Below, piece by piece: positions 35,962-45,202 of a stretch of DNA of 64,000 nucleotides (its first letter is position 1; every line of letters begins with the position of its first letter). The DNA is from Gammaproteobacteria bacterium (GTDB taxonomy: Bacteria > Pseudomonadota > Gammaproteobacteria > Ga0077536). Under the pieces are notes generated by a model, which was given only the letters and a program-made list of their open reading frames with translations, did no database searches and was not told the DNA's origin. The position numbers and the translations under genes were made by a program. The stretch is from the NCBI GenBank assembly GCA_021773835.1, contig JAJFJQ010000015.1, positions 1 through 64,000 of the forward strand, given 5' to 3'.

Positions 35962-36606
35962 ATGGGTTTTTTCAAACGGATCACCGCAACTGTCGCGGCC
36001 AACGTCGATAGCGCCGTGGCCTCGATGGAAAATCATGACGCCGTCGTAGAGGCGTCTCTCAATGACATGCGACGGGCCTCAGCCAAGGCGAAAGCACGGT
36101 TGGTACGGGTCACTAACGACGGCGTGCGCCTGCGGCGTAAATTCGCCGATCTGCAAACCGCCGAGGCGCGCTGGGTCGAGCGTGCAAAACAATATGCAAA
36201 TGACGATGAGGCGAAGGCGCTCGAATGCCTGCGACGGAAAAAGGACTGTGAGCGACATCTCGCAAGCTGCGAGGAGACAATCCAACAGCACACCGAGCTC
36301 GAGTCACGTCTAAAAATATCGATCGAGAAGATCGACAAGCGTTATCAAGACCTTGAGCAGACACGAACCATGATGCGAACTCGCCAATCCGCCGCCGATG
36401 CATATCGTACCTCGGAGCTTGTAGGCAGTCCGAGTAATTTCCTAAATGTCGATGACACGCTGGAACGCTGGGAAGCGCGCATCACCGAAACTGAAATGGG
36501 TATCGGTGGTGACATCGATCCGAATCACTTCGAACAAGAGTTCATCGATGATGAAGAGCGCGCCGCGCTGCAGATGGAGCTCGACGAACTTAAACGAGAT
36601 TTATAG
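35962..36606 (+). CDS. PspA/IM30 family protein
   Basis: 214 aa, nearly all helix and coiled coil. The start MGFFKRITATVAANVDSAV and long charged helices match PspA/Vipp1-type membrane-remodelling proteins, which coat damaged inner membranes as ESCRT-III-like polymers. Residues about 30-150 are the coiled-coil hairpin, and the EQEFIDDEER tail suits the C-terminal helix. AAGGAGT lies ahead of ATG 35962. A perfect TATAAT (35853-35858) upstream could be a -10, but no matching -35 is evident and I see no sigma-54 -24/-12 pair of the kind that drives pspA in enterics. A membrane protein follows immediately, implying a two-gene unit. Confidence 0.82.
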   Translation: MGFFKRITATVAANVDSAVASMENHDAVVEASLNDMRRASAKAKARLVRVTNDGVRLRRKFADLQTAEARWVERAKQYANDDEAKALECLRRKKDCERHLASCEETIQQHTELESRLKISIEKIDKRYQDLEQTRTMMRTRQSAADAYRTSELVGSPSNFLNVDDTLERWEARITETEMGIGGDIDPNHFEQEFIDDEERAALQMELDELKRDL

Positions 36607-36614
36607 GTGCAATC

Positions 36615-37961
36615 ATGAATACTTCGTATACACAGACCATTGATGAAGTTATAGAACCGGACCCAGGTGATACCGGGATCGTCAATCGCGTCTTCAATTA
36701 CCAAACCTTATCAAGTTTATTAAGGATCCTCGGATCCGGCGTACTCGTTGCGTCGCTTTCCATCCTCTTATTTCAGGGTTGGGACGCCAGTTCGGACATT
36801 TCGCGCTACTACACCCTCCTCGCCTTTAGCAGCATTCTCGCTGTGATCGGGTTCGTAATTGGAAAAGTTGTACGGGAGAACAAAGGGGCAAGGACTTTTC
36901 TCGCCCTCGCCGTCGGTGCGACGGCAGTCAACTACACGGTGCTTGGTGGCCTCGCCCTCTCGACGTTCAACCTAGTCGGGACAGACTACCCGGTGTTCGC
37001 TCTGTGGGCGGCGCCAAGTGGAGCTGCCGTCGTTACTGCTATTGCAGCGACGCTATTATTGCTAACGCCGGTTGTCTATTTGGGATTTTCGGTATTCGCA
37101 CGGCAATCTGCCAAACGATTTACCGCGTTGTACGTGGCATCCAATCTTGCCCTAGTGATCCCGTTTAGAGAGAGTTTCTTGGTCGGGATCATCGGCATTG
37201 CCATGGTTGTGCTCATATTGAAGCAGATCGTGATCGCTCGACGTACCGACTCTGCACTGGCAACCCGCGAAGGTCACTTCGTTATCGGCGCGCAATTTTT
37301 GCCATTATTGGTATTGCTCGGTAGAAACTTCTACCTGTACACGCCCGATGAATTCATGCTGACGATGGGCGCGCTTATGGTCTATATCGTACTGCGTCAA
37401 ATTGCGACGAGTGCGGCTAAGGCCGGTAATAGAGTGAACCAGTTGTTAGAAGCGACACAAACCATGAGTGCTTTCATGGTGGCGTTAGGCGTTGCTGCGA
37501 TCATTACCACATCGACGATCTCGGCTTCACTTATCATACCTGCTATTACGGTCGTGTTTGCTGGGCTGTTGGCGGATATCTCGCTGACCTCACGTGAAAA
37601 TGCTGGTAATTTTAGGCGTGCCGCTGCAATCGTCTTTGGCGCCGGCTTAGGATTAAACCTATTCGTGAACCCAGCGCTTGCAACCGCGCTCGTCAGTATC
37701 TTGTCGGGCTTGGTTGTAACCACCTACGGCTATTCGGTTGAGCAGAAGTCGATTTTTGTGACTGGTTTGTTCGGCCTGTTGAGTGGGCTTGCCTATCAAT
37801 TACAAGATGTGGCGAGACTGTTTGATATCGGCAACTGGAGCGGTCTTGCCCTGGTCGGCGTCGTCGCCATCGTGCTGGCATCGTTGCTCGAGCGATATGG
37901 TTTAGCCATTCGCAGCCGCGCACTAGCTTGGCGGTCTAAGTTCTCAGAATGGGATTATTGA
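36615..37961 (+). CDS. Multi-pass membrane protein, partner of the PspA-family protein
   Basis: 448 aa with about twelve hydrophobic segments, starting near residue 35 (LLRILGSGVLVASLSILLF) and continuing to the C terminus, which ends in a short basic tail. No transporter motif or family is recognised; repeated small-residue-rich helices (AVGATAVNYTVLGGLAL, AAIVFGAGLGLNLF) suggest a compact bundle. It starts nine bases after the PspA-family gene and ends just before a strong terminator, so the two form an operon. Plausibly it is the membrane anchor or sensor for PspA. It does not resemble PspB or PspC. Confidence 0.75.
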   Translation: MNTSYTQTIDEVIEPDPGDTGIVNRVFNYQTLSSLLRILGSGVLVASLSILLFQGWDASSDISRYYTLLAFSSILAVIGFVIGKVVRENKGARTFLALAVGATAVNYTVLGGLALSTFNLVGTDYPVFALWAAPSGAAVVTAIAATLLLLTPVVYLGFSVFARQSAKRFTALYVASNLALVIPFRESFLVGIIGIAMVVLILKQIVIARRTDSALATREGHFVIGAQFLPLLVLLGRNFYLYTPDEFMLTMGALMVYIVLRQIATSAAKAGNRVNQLLEATQTMSAFMVALGVAAIITTSTISASLIIPAITVVFAGLLADISLTSRENAGNFRRAAAIVFGAGLGLNLFVNPALATALVSILSGLVVTTYGYSVEQKSIFVTGLFGLLSGLAYQLQDVARLFDIGNWSGLALVGVVAIVLASLLERYGLAIRSRALAWRSKFSEWDY

Positions 37962-37986
37962 TTTCTTTCTGATTGCTAGCGAGAAG

Positions 37987-38012
37987 CCCCGGATTATTCC
38001 GGGGTTTTTTTT
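37987..38012 (+). terminator. Rho-independent terminator
   Basis: The CCCCGG / CCGGGG stem (37987-37992 with 37999-38004) has a six-base loop and eight T residues directly after. It lies 25 bases beyond the end of the membrane protein gene and closes the PspA operon. Confidence 0.92.
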
Positions 38013-38193
38013 GTAGATACGCCCGTCGTTTCTCGCGCCAGATTGGATTTAGCTGAGGCCTTTTTCGTATCAAAGAAACACCATTAGGTACCGATGGTAT
38101 CGCCTAATGGCACTTCCTCAACAACGATTGCGAAGTGAGGTATGGAATGGACAATGCGCGCCTGTATACCGATGAAGCCAAGAGGATTGGACT

Positions 38194-38844
38194 ATGACCG
38201 ACTCGATACGCCAGGTGCCATTAGGGCTGAAATTTGCCTACACCGCATTTATGCTCGTATTGATTCCGAGTTACTGGATGTCTTACGGCCCGACAAACTT
38301 TTTATACTTTTGCGATATTGCGTTATTTGTAACGCTAGTGGCGGTGTGGACGAATAGCGCACTGCTCGCCAGCGCCGCGTCTGTCGGTATTTTGGTCCCA
38401 CAAATTTTATGGGTGGCAGATTTTGCCGGTCGCGTTATAGGAATACCGCCAACCGGGATGACGGCATACATGTTCGATGAGAACCTATTGTTGTTCTATC
38501 GCGGACTGTCGCTGTTCCACGGGTGGCTGCCCTTTCTGCTGGTATACCTCGTGTGGAAGCTAGGCTACGACCGCCGCGCATTGTTCCTCTGGACCGCAAT
38601 CGCCGAAGCGCTACTTTTGGTCTGCTATCTGTTTATGCCGGCGCCTCCGGGACCCGAACGGATCCCAGGTGCAATGAATCCGCCAGTTAATATCAATTAT
38701 GTCTTTGGCACGAGCGACACGGCAGCGCAAGCGATGATGCACCCTGATCTTTGGATTGCGTTACTCATGATCGGCCTCCCGTTGATAGTGTTCTTACCGA
38801 CCCACTTCATCTTGGACCGCTGGCGTGGCCGTCTGGCTAGCTAG
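38194..38844 (+). CDS. Membrane protein of unknown function
   Basis: 216 aa with about six TM helices (roughly 10-28, 37-53, 57-75, 100-123, 130-150 and 185-205). Helix ends carry aromatic residues. A longer loop between the last two (about 150-185: PAPPGPERIPGAMNPP...) is proline-rich. No family motif is recognised. AGAGGA precedes the ATG. It is a single gene, followed by a hairpin with 9-bp arms (38861-38893) without a T run. It is real judging from consistent topology and spacing. Confidence 0.7.
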   Translation: MTDSIRQVPLGLKFAYTAFMLVLIPSYWMSYGPTNFLYFCDIALFVTLVAVWTNSALLASAASVGILVPQILWVADFAGRVIGIPPTGMTAYMFDENLLLFYRGLSLFHGWLPFLLVYLVWKLGYDRRALFLWTAIAEALLLVCYLFMPAPPGPERIPGAMNPPVNINYVFGTSDTAAQAMMHPDLWIALLMIGLPLIVFLPTHFILDRWRGRLAS

Positions 38845-38860
38845 GTCAAAACATCTATAT

Positions 38861-38893
38861 TGCCTGCAGTCGTCGACGAAACGGCTGCAGGCA
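38861..38893. terminator. Hairpin downstream of the membrane gene
   Basis: TGCCTGCAG (38861-38869) pairs exactly with CTGCAGGCA (38885-38893) around a 15-base loop. No T run follows, so it may be a weak or Rho-assisted terminator. Confidence 0.4.
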
Positions 38894-38980
38894 GGGGCTT
38901 AAGAAACCATCTCCGACCCCCGTTTCATTCTCGTGGAAATTAGGTAGCATTGGTCTGCACCTTAGCTGAGGCGAAAACCA

Positions 38981-40027
38981 ATGAGTATCGATTGCGGCTT
39001 CCTCTTCCCTTTTAGAAACCCTCCTTTCCGTCGCCGTTCGTGGACGGATCTATATCGTGAAGATCTTGAATTGTGTACCTATTCCGAAACCCTTGGCCTC
39101 GATCACGTTTGGCTCACTGAACATCATTTTATCGATGACGGCTATTCCCCATCGCTGATCCCGATCGCCACCGCAATCGCCGCGCAAACGGCCAAGATCC
39201 GGATCGGCACTTTTGTTCTGCTGCTACCGCTGCATCAAACTATCCGCATTGCGGAAGATGTGGCTACCGCCGACGTCATCTCGAACGGTCGTATCGATTT
39301 CGGCATCGGTCTTGGTTATCGGGTTGGAGAATTTAAAGGTATGGGTATTTCACCGCGGGAGCGCGCCGCACGGTTCAACGAACAATTACCGCTGTTGCGC
39401 CAACTTCTGGATGGCGAAACCGTCACCTACGACGGAAAATTTCATAACATTGCAGAGGCACACATCATGCCACCGGCCGTGCAGGAGCCATTGCCACTAT
39501 GGGTGGGCGCGCGAGGCGATAAGGCGCTCGATCGCGCCGCGCGCCTCGGTTGCCACCTAGCCGGCGTGTCAGCGGAGCATCGATTGAGATATCGCGAGGC
39601 ATTGAAGCGCCACAATCGTGTGCCGGATGATTACAAGGTGAGCCAAATGGTGCTCGTTTATGTATCCGACACGAAGGAGCAAGCTTGGAATGATACCGCG
39701 GAGCCAATAAATCACACCTTACAGTTGTACTACGATTGGGGGGTTGAGGCCGGAGACAATAATAACGACGACCAGGACTCACGCGCTATTCCAAGCCCAG
39801 ACCAATTGCGCCGCGATCAGGCGTGTGAATTTTATGGCGAACCGGCGTTTGTCGGGACCCCAGATTTTGTCTACGAAGGTCTACGAGACATGCTTAAGCG
39901 CTCGCCATGCACGCACCTTGTGATGATGGGTATCTTGCCCGGCGCGCCGCATTCTGGGACGCGTCGGAGCATGGAATTATTCGCCAACGAGGTGATGCCA
40001 CGCTTGAAAAAAGATTCGAGTACCTAA
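38981..40027 (+). CDS. LLM class flavin-dependent monooxygenase (luciferase-like)
   Basis: 348 aa. It is a bacterial luciferase-like TIM barrel with LGLDHVWLTEHHF near 34-46, RIGTFVLLLP near 75-84, NGRIDFGIGLGYR near 107-119 and LPLWVGARGDKALDRAA near 175-191. These enzymes use reduced FMN and oxygen to oxidise small organic substrates or alkanesulfonates. A flavin reductase is not adjacent. It is cytosolic. The ATG is preceded by GAGGCG. A single gene whose substrate cannot be told from the sequence. Near it are other oxidoreductases, which suits a catabolic generalist. Confidence 0.9.
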   Translation: MSIDCGFLFPFRNPPFRRRSWTDLYREDLELCTYSETLGLDHVWLTEHHFIDDGYSPSLIPIATAIAAQTAKIRIGTFVLLLPLHQTIRIAEDVATADVISNGRIDFGIGLGYRVGEFKGMGISPRERAARFNEQLPLLRQLLDGETVTYDGKFHNIAEAHIMPPAVQEPLPLWVGARGDKALDRAARLGCHLAGVSAEHRLRYREALKRHNRVPDDYKVSQMVLVYVSDTKEQAWNDTAEPINHTLQLYYDWGVEAGDNNNDDQDSRAIPSPDQLRRDQACEFYGEPAFVGTPDFVYEGLRDMLKRSPCTHLVMMGILPGAPHSGTRRSMELFANEVMPRLKKDSST

Positions 40028-40227
40028 GCTCGACGATGACTCCAATCATCAACAGGGCTAAGAGCCCGCCGCGGCACGCCCAAACGTCGCGCCGGCTCAC
40101 CTTGAAATGTGTGCTGTGGCACGCAATTTAGACATTCAATCGATGCCATTAAATCGGATCTTCTACACTTGAGTTTTGGCAGATTGTCGCCGCCTTTGAT
40201 GCTCAATTTGATTGTATGGACCGATAG

Positions 40228-42093
40228 ATGGCCGAAGTAGAAACCGCAGAGACAATATTCGAGCAATTCGTACACCGTGCCGAGCGGCAGGCAGACGGCA
40301 GCATCTCCGCGTATAAATTTCGGCTCGCGTTATTCGCCGTACTCGGCTACGTCGTCATCATTGGCGTGCTCGGCGTTCTAGTTGCCTTAGTAGGCGGAAT
40401 GGTGGCGGCTTCTATTTACAGCACTGCACTATTGATCATCCTGATCAAGAAAAAACTGATATTCCTGATCATCCCTGCAATATGGATATTAATGAAATCG
40501 TTGTGGGTAAAACTTGAAGCACCTAGCGGCTATCGCTTGACCAAGAAAGAGTGCCCACAGCTGTTCGATGAGATCGAATCACTGCGCCGTTCGCTGAAGG
40601 CGTTGAAAATCCACGAAGTTATTTTGACTGCGGATCTAAATGCCGCGATCAACCAGACACCCCGTTTAGGGGTGTTCGGATGGCAGAAAAATACGCTGAT
40701 CCTGGGCCTGGAATTGCTGTTGACACTGTCACCAGAGCAAGCGCGCGCAGTGGTCGCCCATGAGTTTGGTCATTTGTCGGGAAATCACAGTAAATTCTCG
40801 GGGTGGATTTATCGGATCCGCCAAACATGGTATCGAATTATGTATGGCTTTCACGAGCAGGCATCGCTCGGCGCAAATTTGATGAAACGATTCTTCGATT
40901 GGTATGCCCCACGTTTTGCTGCTTACTCTTTTGTCCTCGCCCGCCGTAACGAATACGAGGCAGACGCGATTGCGGCGTCACTGACGTCTGCGGCGGAAAC
41001 TGGCGCGGCATTGATCAATTCTCATGTAGCAGGCCCCTATGTCGATGAACATTATTGGGCGGAATATTTCAAGCTGGCGGATTCAACACCCGAGCCTGAT
41101 CACCCGCCTTGGATCGGTCTCAGCCGATTCTTGCAGACGCACACCGTTGCACACGATGAGCTGCAGAAAAAACTCGACGCAGAACTGAACGTCTCAACCG
41201 GCCTTGACGATACACATCCCTCACTAAGCGATCGGATCGCGGCGTTGGATCTTAAACCATCCTTACCCGGTGCCGTCGCGACGACCGCTGCAGAGGCATG
41301 GTTCGGCGAACAATTTGCAACGATTATTAACGCATTCGACAACGATTGGATGGCGAGTAACGCTTCAAAGTGGTCGGAACGTTTTGACTATGTCACCGCG
41401 GGTAGGGCGCGGATTACTGAACTCAACGCGATCGAGAAAAACAAACTCGGCGTTGACGAATTGTGGGAGCTGGCTAGCCTTAGCGAAGAATTAACCTCCA
41501 ACGAAATCGCGCTGCCGCTGTATAAACTTTACGAAACGCGAGAACCGAGCGATCCGGATGTCGCGTATAAATTAGGACAACTGTTATTCGAACGAGATGA
41601 CGAAACGTGTCTAAGCTACTTCAAAAAAGCGCTTGAACGGCCAGGTCTTGCTATCGATTCTTGTCGCTATGCCTATCATTATTTGATGGAGCGAGAGCGA
41701 GAGGACGACGCGCAATGGTGGTTGGACGCCGCAGAACGGCAAAGCCAGATTGACGCGGAGAGTAACGCCGAGCGAGAAATGCTAGCGCCGAAGGATAAAC
41801 TCGAAAAGACATCGATCGATGACGAGCTGCTGAAGACAATAAAAGACGCCTTACAGCAATACCCCGAGATAAAAAACGCGTGGATTGCACAAAAACCCAT
41901 GCAGCATTATCCCGAGATCCCCGCCGTGGCAATCGCCATTACAGTCAAAGGAATGTTTGGTAACGCAAGCAAAGTAGCCGCGAAGATTTCGGAAACCTTG
42001 GCGCTTAATTGCACCTTCTACGTCGTTGGCAAACATGGCGATCTAAAAGCGCTGGCAAAAAGTATCGCTAAGGCAGGCGATCAGATCATCTAA
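40228..42093 (+). CDS. M48-family membrane metalloprotease with C-terminal extension
   Basis: 621 aa. Two or three hydrophobic segments at about 35-65 and 66-92 anchor it in the membrane. The zinc site is intact: HEFGH at 178-182 and the third ligand Glu242 in the NEYEADA motif. M48 proteases (HtpX and relatives) clear damaged membrane proteins. The catalytic domain ends near 345. Beyond it lies an unusual extension of about 270 residues with helical TPR-like repeats (SEELTSNEIALPLYKLYETR, AYKLGQLLFER) and a final alpha/beta segment. That extension might recruit substrates. The start lacks a strong ribosome site. A repeat array follows. Confidence 0.85.
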   Translation: MAEVETAETIFEQFVHRAERQADGSISAYKFRLALFAVLGYVVIIGVLGVLVALVGGMVAASIYSTALLIILIKKKLIFLIIPAIWILMKSLWVKLEAPSGYRLTKKECPQLFDEIESLRRSLKALKIHEVILTADLNAAINQTPRLGVFGWQKNTLILGLELLLTLSPEQARAVVAHEFGHLSGNHSKFSGWIYRIRQTWYRIMYGFHEQASLGANLMKRFFDWYAPRFAAYSFVLARRNEYEADAIAASLTSAAETGAALINSHVAGPYVDEHYWAEYFKLADSTPEPDHPPWIGLSRFLQTHTVAHDELQKKLDAELNVSTGLDDTHPSLSDRIAALDLKPSLPGAVATTAAEAWFGEQFATIINAFDNDWMASNASKWSERFDYVTAGRARITELNAIEKNKLGVDELWELASLSEELTSNEIALPLYKLYETREPSDPDVAYKLGQLLFERDDETCLSYFKKALERPGLAIDSCRYAYHYLMEREREDDAQWWLDAAERQSQIDAESNAEREMLAPKDKLEKTSIDDELLKTIKDALQQYPEIKNAWIAQKPMQHYPEIPAVAIAITVKGMFGNASKVAAKISETLALNCTFYVVGKHGDLKALAKSIAKAGDQII

Positions 42094-42549
42094 GAAAGTG
42101 GCGTAACGTCGGAATTAATCTGGGACCCAATTTAGATGTGGATCCCGGTCAGGCCCCGGACGACATTGTGTTCCCGTCACCCCGGACTCGATCCGGAGTC
42201 CATACTGCAGTCGTCCGCCTTCAGTAGTTGGCCCTAGTGGATACAAGGTCAAGCCCCACATGACGTTACTTTCCCGTCACCCCGGACTTGATCCGGGGTC
42301 AATGCGGCAGTGGTTAGCCTTCGGCAGTTGTTCCTAGTGGATACCGGGTCAAGCCCGGCATGACGTTACTTCCCCGTCGCCCCGGACTCGATCCGGGGTC
42401 CATGCTGCAGTCGTCCGCCTTCAGCAGTTTGGTCTAATGAATATTGGATCACGCTCGGTATGGCGTAGATAGTAGTGAAATAAAATGTGTATCTGCCCCC
42501 AATTTCTATTGCGTATACTGTCTCCTCGGTCACGCTGGAGAAGTTTCGA
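42094..42549. other. Repeat-filled intergenic stretch
   Basis: About 455 bases between the M48 protease and the IorA-like gene, nearly all occupied by palindromic units (listed separately) and a trailing partial MITE-like end near 42484. The ribosome site GGAGAAG lies just before 42550. No coding frame is credible. Confidence 0.7.
42173..42470. repeat. Tandem array of three 100-bp palindromic REP-like units
   Basis: Units begin at 42173, 42273 and 42373, each with CCCGTCRCCCCGGACT followed by GATCCGG(A/G)GTC, a GCAG...TCCGCCTTC centre and a GTC-AAGCCC...ATGACG end. The spacing is exactly 100 bases. A truncated fourth copy precedes them near 42140. The third unit has decayed 3' arms. The same element recurs between hyuA and hyuB. 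Confidence 0.85.
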
Positions 42550-43005
42550 ATGACCAAGCTCCGCATCAATCAGCGGGATTTCGATATCCGCGCGGCGGAT
42601 GACACGCCGCTGTTATGGGTTCTGCGCGATGAGCTCGGACTTACGGGCACAAAGTACGGTTGTGGTAAGGCGCTATGTGGTGCTTGCACGGTCTTCGTCG
42701 ATGGCCAAGCCGTGCGCTCCTGCACCCTGCCCCACGCGGCGCTGTCGGGAAAGGAAATCACCACAATCGAGGGTGTCGATTCCGAGGAGTCGCGTGCTGT
42801 ACAGGCCGCCTGGCTCGAGATCGACGTAGCGCAATGCGGCTACTGCCAATCTGGGCAGATCCTCGCCGCCGCCGCTCTACTCGCACGCAATCGCAATCCG
42901 AGTGATGACGATATCGACCACGCCATGGACGGCAACATCTGCCGTTGCGCAACCTACGTTCGGATCCGCGCAGCGATCCATCGTGCCGCGGAGTTACTCG
43001 CATGA
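42550..43005 (+). CDS. 2Fe-2S subunit of an IorA-type molybdenum hydroxylase
   Basis: 151 aa. Two 2Fe-2S clusters are marked by [12 protein letters not shown] (plant-type ferredoxin site, about residues 39-50) plus a further Cys near 62, and by CGYCQSGQ with CRC in NICRCATY. This is the small subunit of isoquinoline 1-oxidoreductase or aldehyde/xanthine dehydrogenase relatives, shuttling electrons from the molybdenum subunit to an acceptor. ATG 42550 has GGAGAAG ahead; an in-frame extension of 21 codons was set aside. The stop overlaps the next start by four bases. Cytosolic until export with the Tat-tagged partner. Probable substrates are N-heterocycles or aldehydes. Confidence 0.92.
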   Translation: MTKLRINQRDFDIRAADDTPLLWVLRDELGLTGTKYGCGKALCGACTVFVDGQAVRSCTLPHAALSGKEITTIEGVDSEESRAVQAAWLEIDVAQCGYCQSGQILAAAALLARNRNPSDDDIDHAMDGNICRCATYVRIRAAIHRAAELLA

Positions 43006-45173
43006 GTACCGGTGTTGTCAAACTCAAACGTCGCGAATTCATGAAGTATGGGTTGGCCGCTGGCGGTAGCCTGACCTTAGGGGTTGGTTTGGCTGGGGCC
43101 GCCGCCGCTGCCGGAACCGACAGTGCGAAAGCAAACTCGTTTGTCCCGAATGTCTTTATCCGTATCGATAAGGACAGCGCCGTCACTGTTATTGCGAAAC
43201 ACCTTGAGATGGGACAGGGGATTTACACTGGCCTATCGACACTAGTGGCAGACGAGCTTGATGCAGACTGGTCACAGATCCGAGTTGAGGGCGCACCGGC
43301 CGACACCGCCCGCTATAACAACCTAGGCTGGGGAGCTTATCAGGGCACAGGTGGTAGTTCGTCGATGCGTAGCGGTTTTCTGCAAATGCGTCGCGCTGGC
43401 GCAAGTGCACGCGCGATGCTAATTAATGCTGCCGCGGGTGCATGGCAGGTACCGGCCAGCGAAATCACCATCACAAAAGGTCAGATCACACATACTGCAA
43501 GCGGCCGAACTGCGACCTTCGGCGACATGGCTGTTGCAGCTGCCGCCGAGTCGGTACCACAGGATGTCGTGCTAAAAGATCCGGTAGATTTCGTTTATAT
43601 CGGGCACGACGTAGCACGCGTCGACAAATCGCCAAAAGTTGACGGGTCTGCGATCTACACACAGGACTTGCGCTTGCCCGGTATGCTAACGGCCTTGGTT
43701 GCACACCCACCGCGTTTCGGCGGCACTGTTAAGTCATTCGACGCAAGTGCGGCCAAGCTGGTCGATGGTGTAACAACGGTCGTTCAAATTGACTCTGGAA
43801 TTGCTGTCGTTGCGGAGAACTTCTGGGCTGCCCAGCAAGGACGCGACGCGTTGATTGTTAAATGGGACGAAAGCCACGCCTTCCGTGGTAGCAGTGACGA
43901 CATCCTTGCACAATATCGCGCGCTCGCTAGCCAACCCGGCAAAGTCGCCCGCCGCGACGGCAATATCGAGGCAGCATTCGCCGCTGCCGACAAGATTGTC
44001 GAGGCCGCCTACGAATTTCCCTACCTCGCGCACGCCACCATGGAGCCGCTGAATTGTATAGCGCAGGTTAGCGAGCGCGGTTGCGAGCTGTGGTATGGCG
44101 CGCAGTTGCAAACCGGAGATCAACAAGATGTGGCCGCTGCACTTGAACTTGACGTCGATAAAGTCACGATCAATATGCTCTACGCCGGTGGCTCGTTCGG
44201 TCGACGGGCGGATCGCAATGGCGGGTATGTGGTCGAAGCTGCGCGCATTGCCAAGGCCGTTGGCAGTAACCGACCGGTGAAACTGGTATGGACACGTGAA
44301 GACGACATGCGTGGCGGCGCCTACCGACCACTGAATTACCACATCGTCCGGGGCGGGATCGATGCAACCGGACGCATTACTGCCTGGCAGCATCGTATCG
44401 TCGGCCAATCGATTCTAACTGGCACAAGTTTCAGTCAAGGCCCGGAAGTCGTCGACCGGACCACCGTCGAGGGTGCGTCATCGCTGCCGTATGCGATCGC
44501 GAACGTAACCGTCGACGTGCACAACCCAGCGATTCCAGTACCGGTATTGTGGTGGCGCTCGGTTGCACATAGCCACACCGCCTTCTCGACTGAAACCTTC
44601 TTCGACGAATTGGCCTATACGCTGGGACAGGATCCTTTGGCGTTGCGTTTGGCCCTACTTAGCCACGATAAACGCAAACAAGAGGTGCTACGCCTCGCTG
44701 CCGCGCGGGCGGGCTGGGACAAACCCTTACCAAAAGGTCGCGGCCGCGGCATTGCCTTGCACGAGGCGTTTAAGACTTGCGTTGCAGAAGTGGTGGAAGT
44801 GTCGGCGAACAGTGATGGAACCTTTTCTGTCGACAAGGTAACGGCCGCGGTCGATTGCGGCATCGCGGTCAATCCGGACATCGTAGCCGCGCAGATGCAA
44901 GGCAGTATTGGCTTCGGTTTGTCGGCGGCACTCGGGGATGAGATCACGATCACCGACGGTATCGTGCAGCAGTCCAACTTCGACACTTACCCGGTGTTGC
45001 GCATGTCGCAGATGCCGCGAGTCGACGTTCACGTCGTGCCTTCGAGCGCTGATCCAACGGGGGTCGGCGAACCCGGGTTGCCACCGATTGCACCGGCGGT
45101 TGCTAACGCGATGTTTGCAGCGACTGGGAAACGCTATCACCGGCTACCGCTGCAATACACAGCTCAAAGCTGA
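43002..45173 (+). CDS. Molybdopterin-binding large subunit with Tat signal (IorB-like)
   Basis: 723 aa. A twin-arginine signal (KRREFMKYG) opens the protein, so the folded, cofactor-loaded enzyme is exported to the periplasm, carrying the 2Fe-2S subunit with it. The C-terminal [12 protein letters not shown] contains the active-site glutamate, and GGSFGRRAD and CGIAVNPDI are family landmarks. It resembles isoquinoline 1-oxidoreductase beta subunits and membrane-bound aldehyde dehydrogenases. ATG 43002 overlaps the previous stop (ATGA), proving coupling. Electron acceptor genes (cytochromes) are not adjacent. The substrate is unknown. Confidence 0.92.
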   Translation: MSTGVVKLKRREFMKYGLAAGGSLTLGVGLAGAAAAAGTDSAKANSFVPNVFIRIDKDSAVTVIAKHLEMGQGIYTGLSTLVADELDADWSQIRVEGAPADTARYNNLGWGAYQGTGGSSSMRSGFLQMRRAGASARAMLINAAAGAWQVPASEITITKGQITHTASGRTATFGDMAVAAAAESVPQDVVLKDPVDFVYIGHDVARVDKSPKVDGSAIYTQDLRLPGMLTALVAHPPRFGGTVKSFDASAAKLVDGVTTVVQIDSGIAVVAENFWAAQQGRDALIVKWDESHAFRGSSDDILAQYRALASQPGKVARRDGNIEAAFAAADKIVEAAYEFPYLAHATMEPLNCIAQVSERGCELWYGAQLQTGDQQDVAAALELDVDKVTINMLYAGGSFGRRADRNGGYVVEAARIAKAVGSNRPVKLVWTREDDMRGGAYRPLNYHIVRGGIDATGRITAWQHRIVGQSILTGTSFSQGPEVVDRTTVEGASSLPYAIANVTVDVHNPAIPVPVLWWRSVAHSHTAFSTETFFDELAYTLGQDPLALRLALLSHDKRKQEVLRLAAARAGWDKPLPKGRGRGIALHEAFKTCVAEVVEVSANSDGTFSVDKVTAAVDCGIAVNPDIVAAQMQGSIGFGLSAALGDEITITDGIVQQSNFDTYPVLRMSQMPRVDVHVVPSSADPTGVGEPGLPPIAPAVANAMFAATGKRYHRLPLQYTAQS

Positions 45174-45176
45174 GCG

Positions 45177-45199
45177 GTGGCGCGGATGATCCGCGCCAC
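45177..45199. terminator. Hairpin between convergent genes
   Basis: GTGGCGCGG (45177-45185) pairs with CCGCGCCAC (45191-45199) around five bases, immediately after the IorB-like stop and just before the end of the convergent C45 gene. No T run follows, so termination strength is uncertain. Confidence 0.45.
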
Positions 45200-45202
45200 G
45201 TA

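Noticed and set aside
42173..42470. CRISPR array
   Set aside because: Units are about 100 bases, similar throughout and palindromic, without unique spacers or cas genes.
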